In this document: positions 63,897-64,000 of the stretch, in pieces
Layout: every line of letters starts with the position of its first letter
Position numbering within the stretch: the stretch's first letter is position 1
Source of the DNA: CAWAHD01 sp963781785
Lineage (GTDB): Bacteria; Planctomycetota; Planctomycetia; Isosphaerales; Isosphaeraceae
Assembly: GCA_963781785.1 (NCBI GenBank)
Contig: CAWAHD010000001.1
Coordinates: 806,001-870,000, forward strand
Direction: 5' to 3'
DNA length: 64,000 bases
Position numbers and translations under genes: made by a program
Notes under the pieces: model-generated
Database searches by the model: none
Seen by the model: the letters and a program-made list of their open reading frames with translations, nothing else
What the model was told of the DNA's origin: nothing

Positions 63897-64000
63897 CTAC
63901 GACTTGGTCTCCGCGGCCTTCTTGCCAGCTCCGGCTGGAGGGGGGTCTTTCTTGGTTCCCAGCGCACTTTTGATGCGCGCGACGTCGGGATGCTTGATAC
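63897..64000 (-). CDS. C-terminal end of an unidentified protein (runs off the window end)
   Basis: The last ~34 codons of a minus-strand gene ending with the TAG at 63897-63899: HPDVARIKSALGTKKDPPP followed by a Lys/Ala-rich tail. No family can be assigned from this piece. Confidence 0.5.
   Translation of the reverse strand, partial: IKHPDVARIKSALGTKKDPPPAGAGKKAAETKS

Overview
The window looks like a chromosomal segment of a high-GC planctomycete, probably Isosphaeraceae-like. The marks are a YTV-repeat cell-wall gene, an ECF sigma factor fused to a DUF1559-type domain, a PknB-type kinase fused to STAND and formylglycine-generating-enzyme (FGE) modules, a type III PKS cluster, abundant palindromic intergenic repeats and many small toxin-antitoxin pairs. 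No rRNA or tRNA gene was seen.

Layout. 1-8.5 kb is core metabolism: the 5' end of metH on the minus strand behind a good sigma70-type promoter, then a methyltransferase / FAD reductase / type III PKS / membrane protein operon, then argB-argD-argF-rph. 8.5-33 kb is accessory: REP-like repeats, a 23-nt repeat array in AT-rich DNA, a zincin plus small-protein pair, a PD-(D/E)XK-like protein, a very large WD40-GTPase-zinc ribbon-nucleotide cyclase fusion, a HEPN protein, a two-helix membrane protein, an MqsA-type toxin-antitoxin pair, and a kinase-nSTAND-FGE protein. The 3' end of that last gene has the features of a diversity-generating retroelement (DGR) variable region. Downstream lie a hairpin, a truncated HRDC-like gene, a reverse-transcriptase-like scrap and, 1.4 kb further on, an adenine-rich template-repeat-like sequence that aligns to the variable region codon for codon. 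Three copies of a ~135-bp repeat lie among these remnants, with decayed toxin-antitoxin genes (DUF3368, DUF433, zeta) and a gutted DUF4058 gene. 33-64 kb returns to core functions: a SPOR-like secreted protein, rdgB, the YTV gene, an SDR, argJ, vapBC, an acyl-CoA dehydrogenase, a crotonase, amt, a PEBP protein, lgt, a split copper amine oxidase, a large secreted metalloprotease, a glycoside hydrolase, hicBA, a complete IS1380-family element with CTAG duplications, and the ECF-DUF1559 gene.

How genes work together. argB, argD and argF supply consecutive arginine steps, and argJ 30 kb away supplies the acetyl-recycling step. The PKS operon would make and modify an aromatic or resorcylic lipid. 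The accessory block is rich in signalling and defence modules and has a decayed retroelement at its core.

A caution: at least seven conserved genes (argF, the YTV gene, acyl-CoA dehydrogenase, a small membrane protein, amine oxidase, the glycosidase, the ECF sigma factor) are broken by one or two single-base indels although both sides keep conserved sequence. This fits residual sequencing error better than real decay. It differs from the DUF3368 and DUF4058 genes, where whole central segments are missing.
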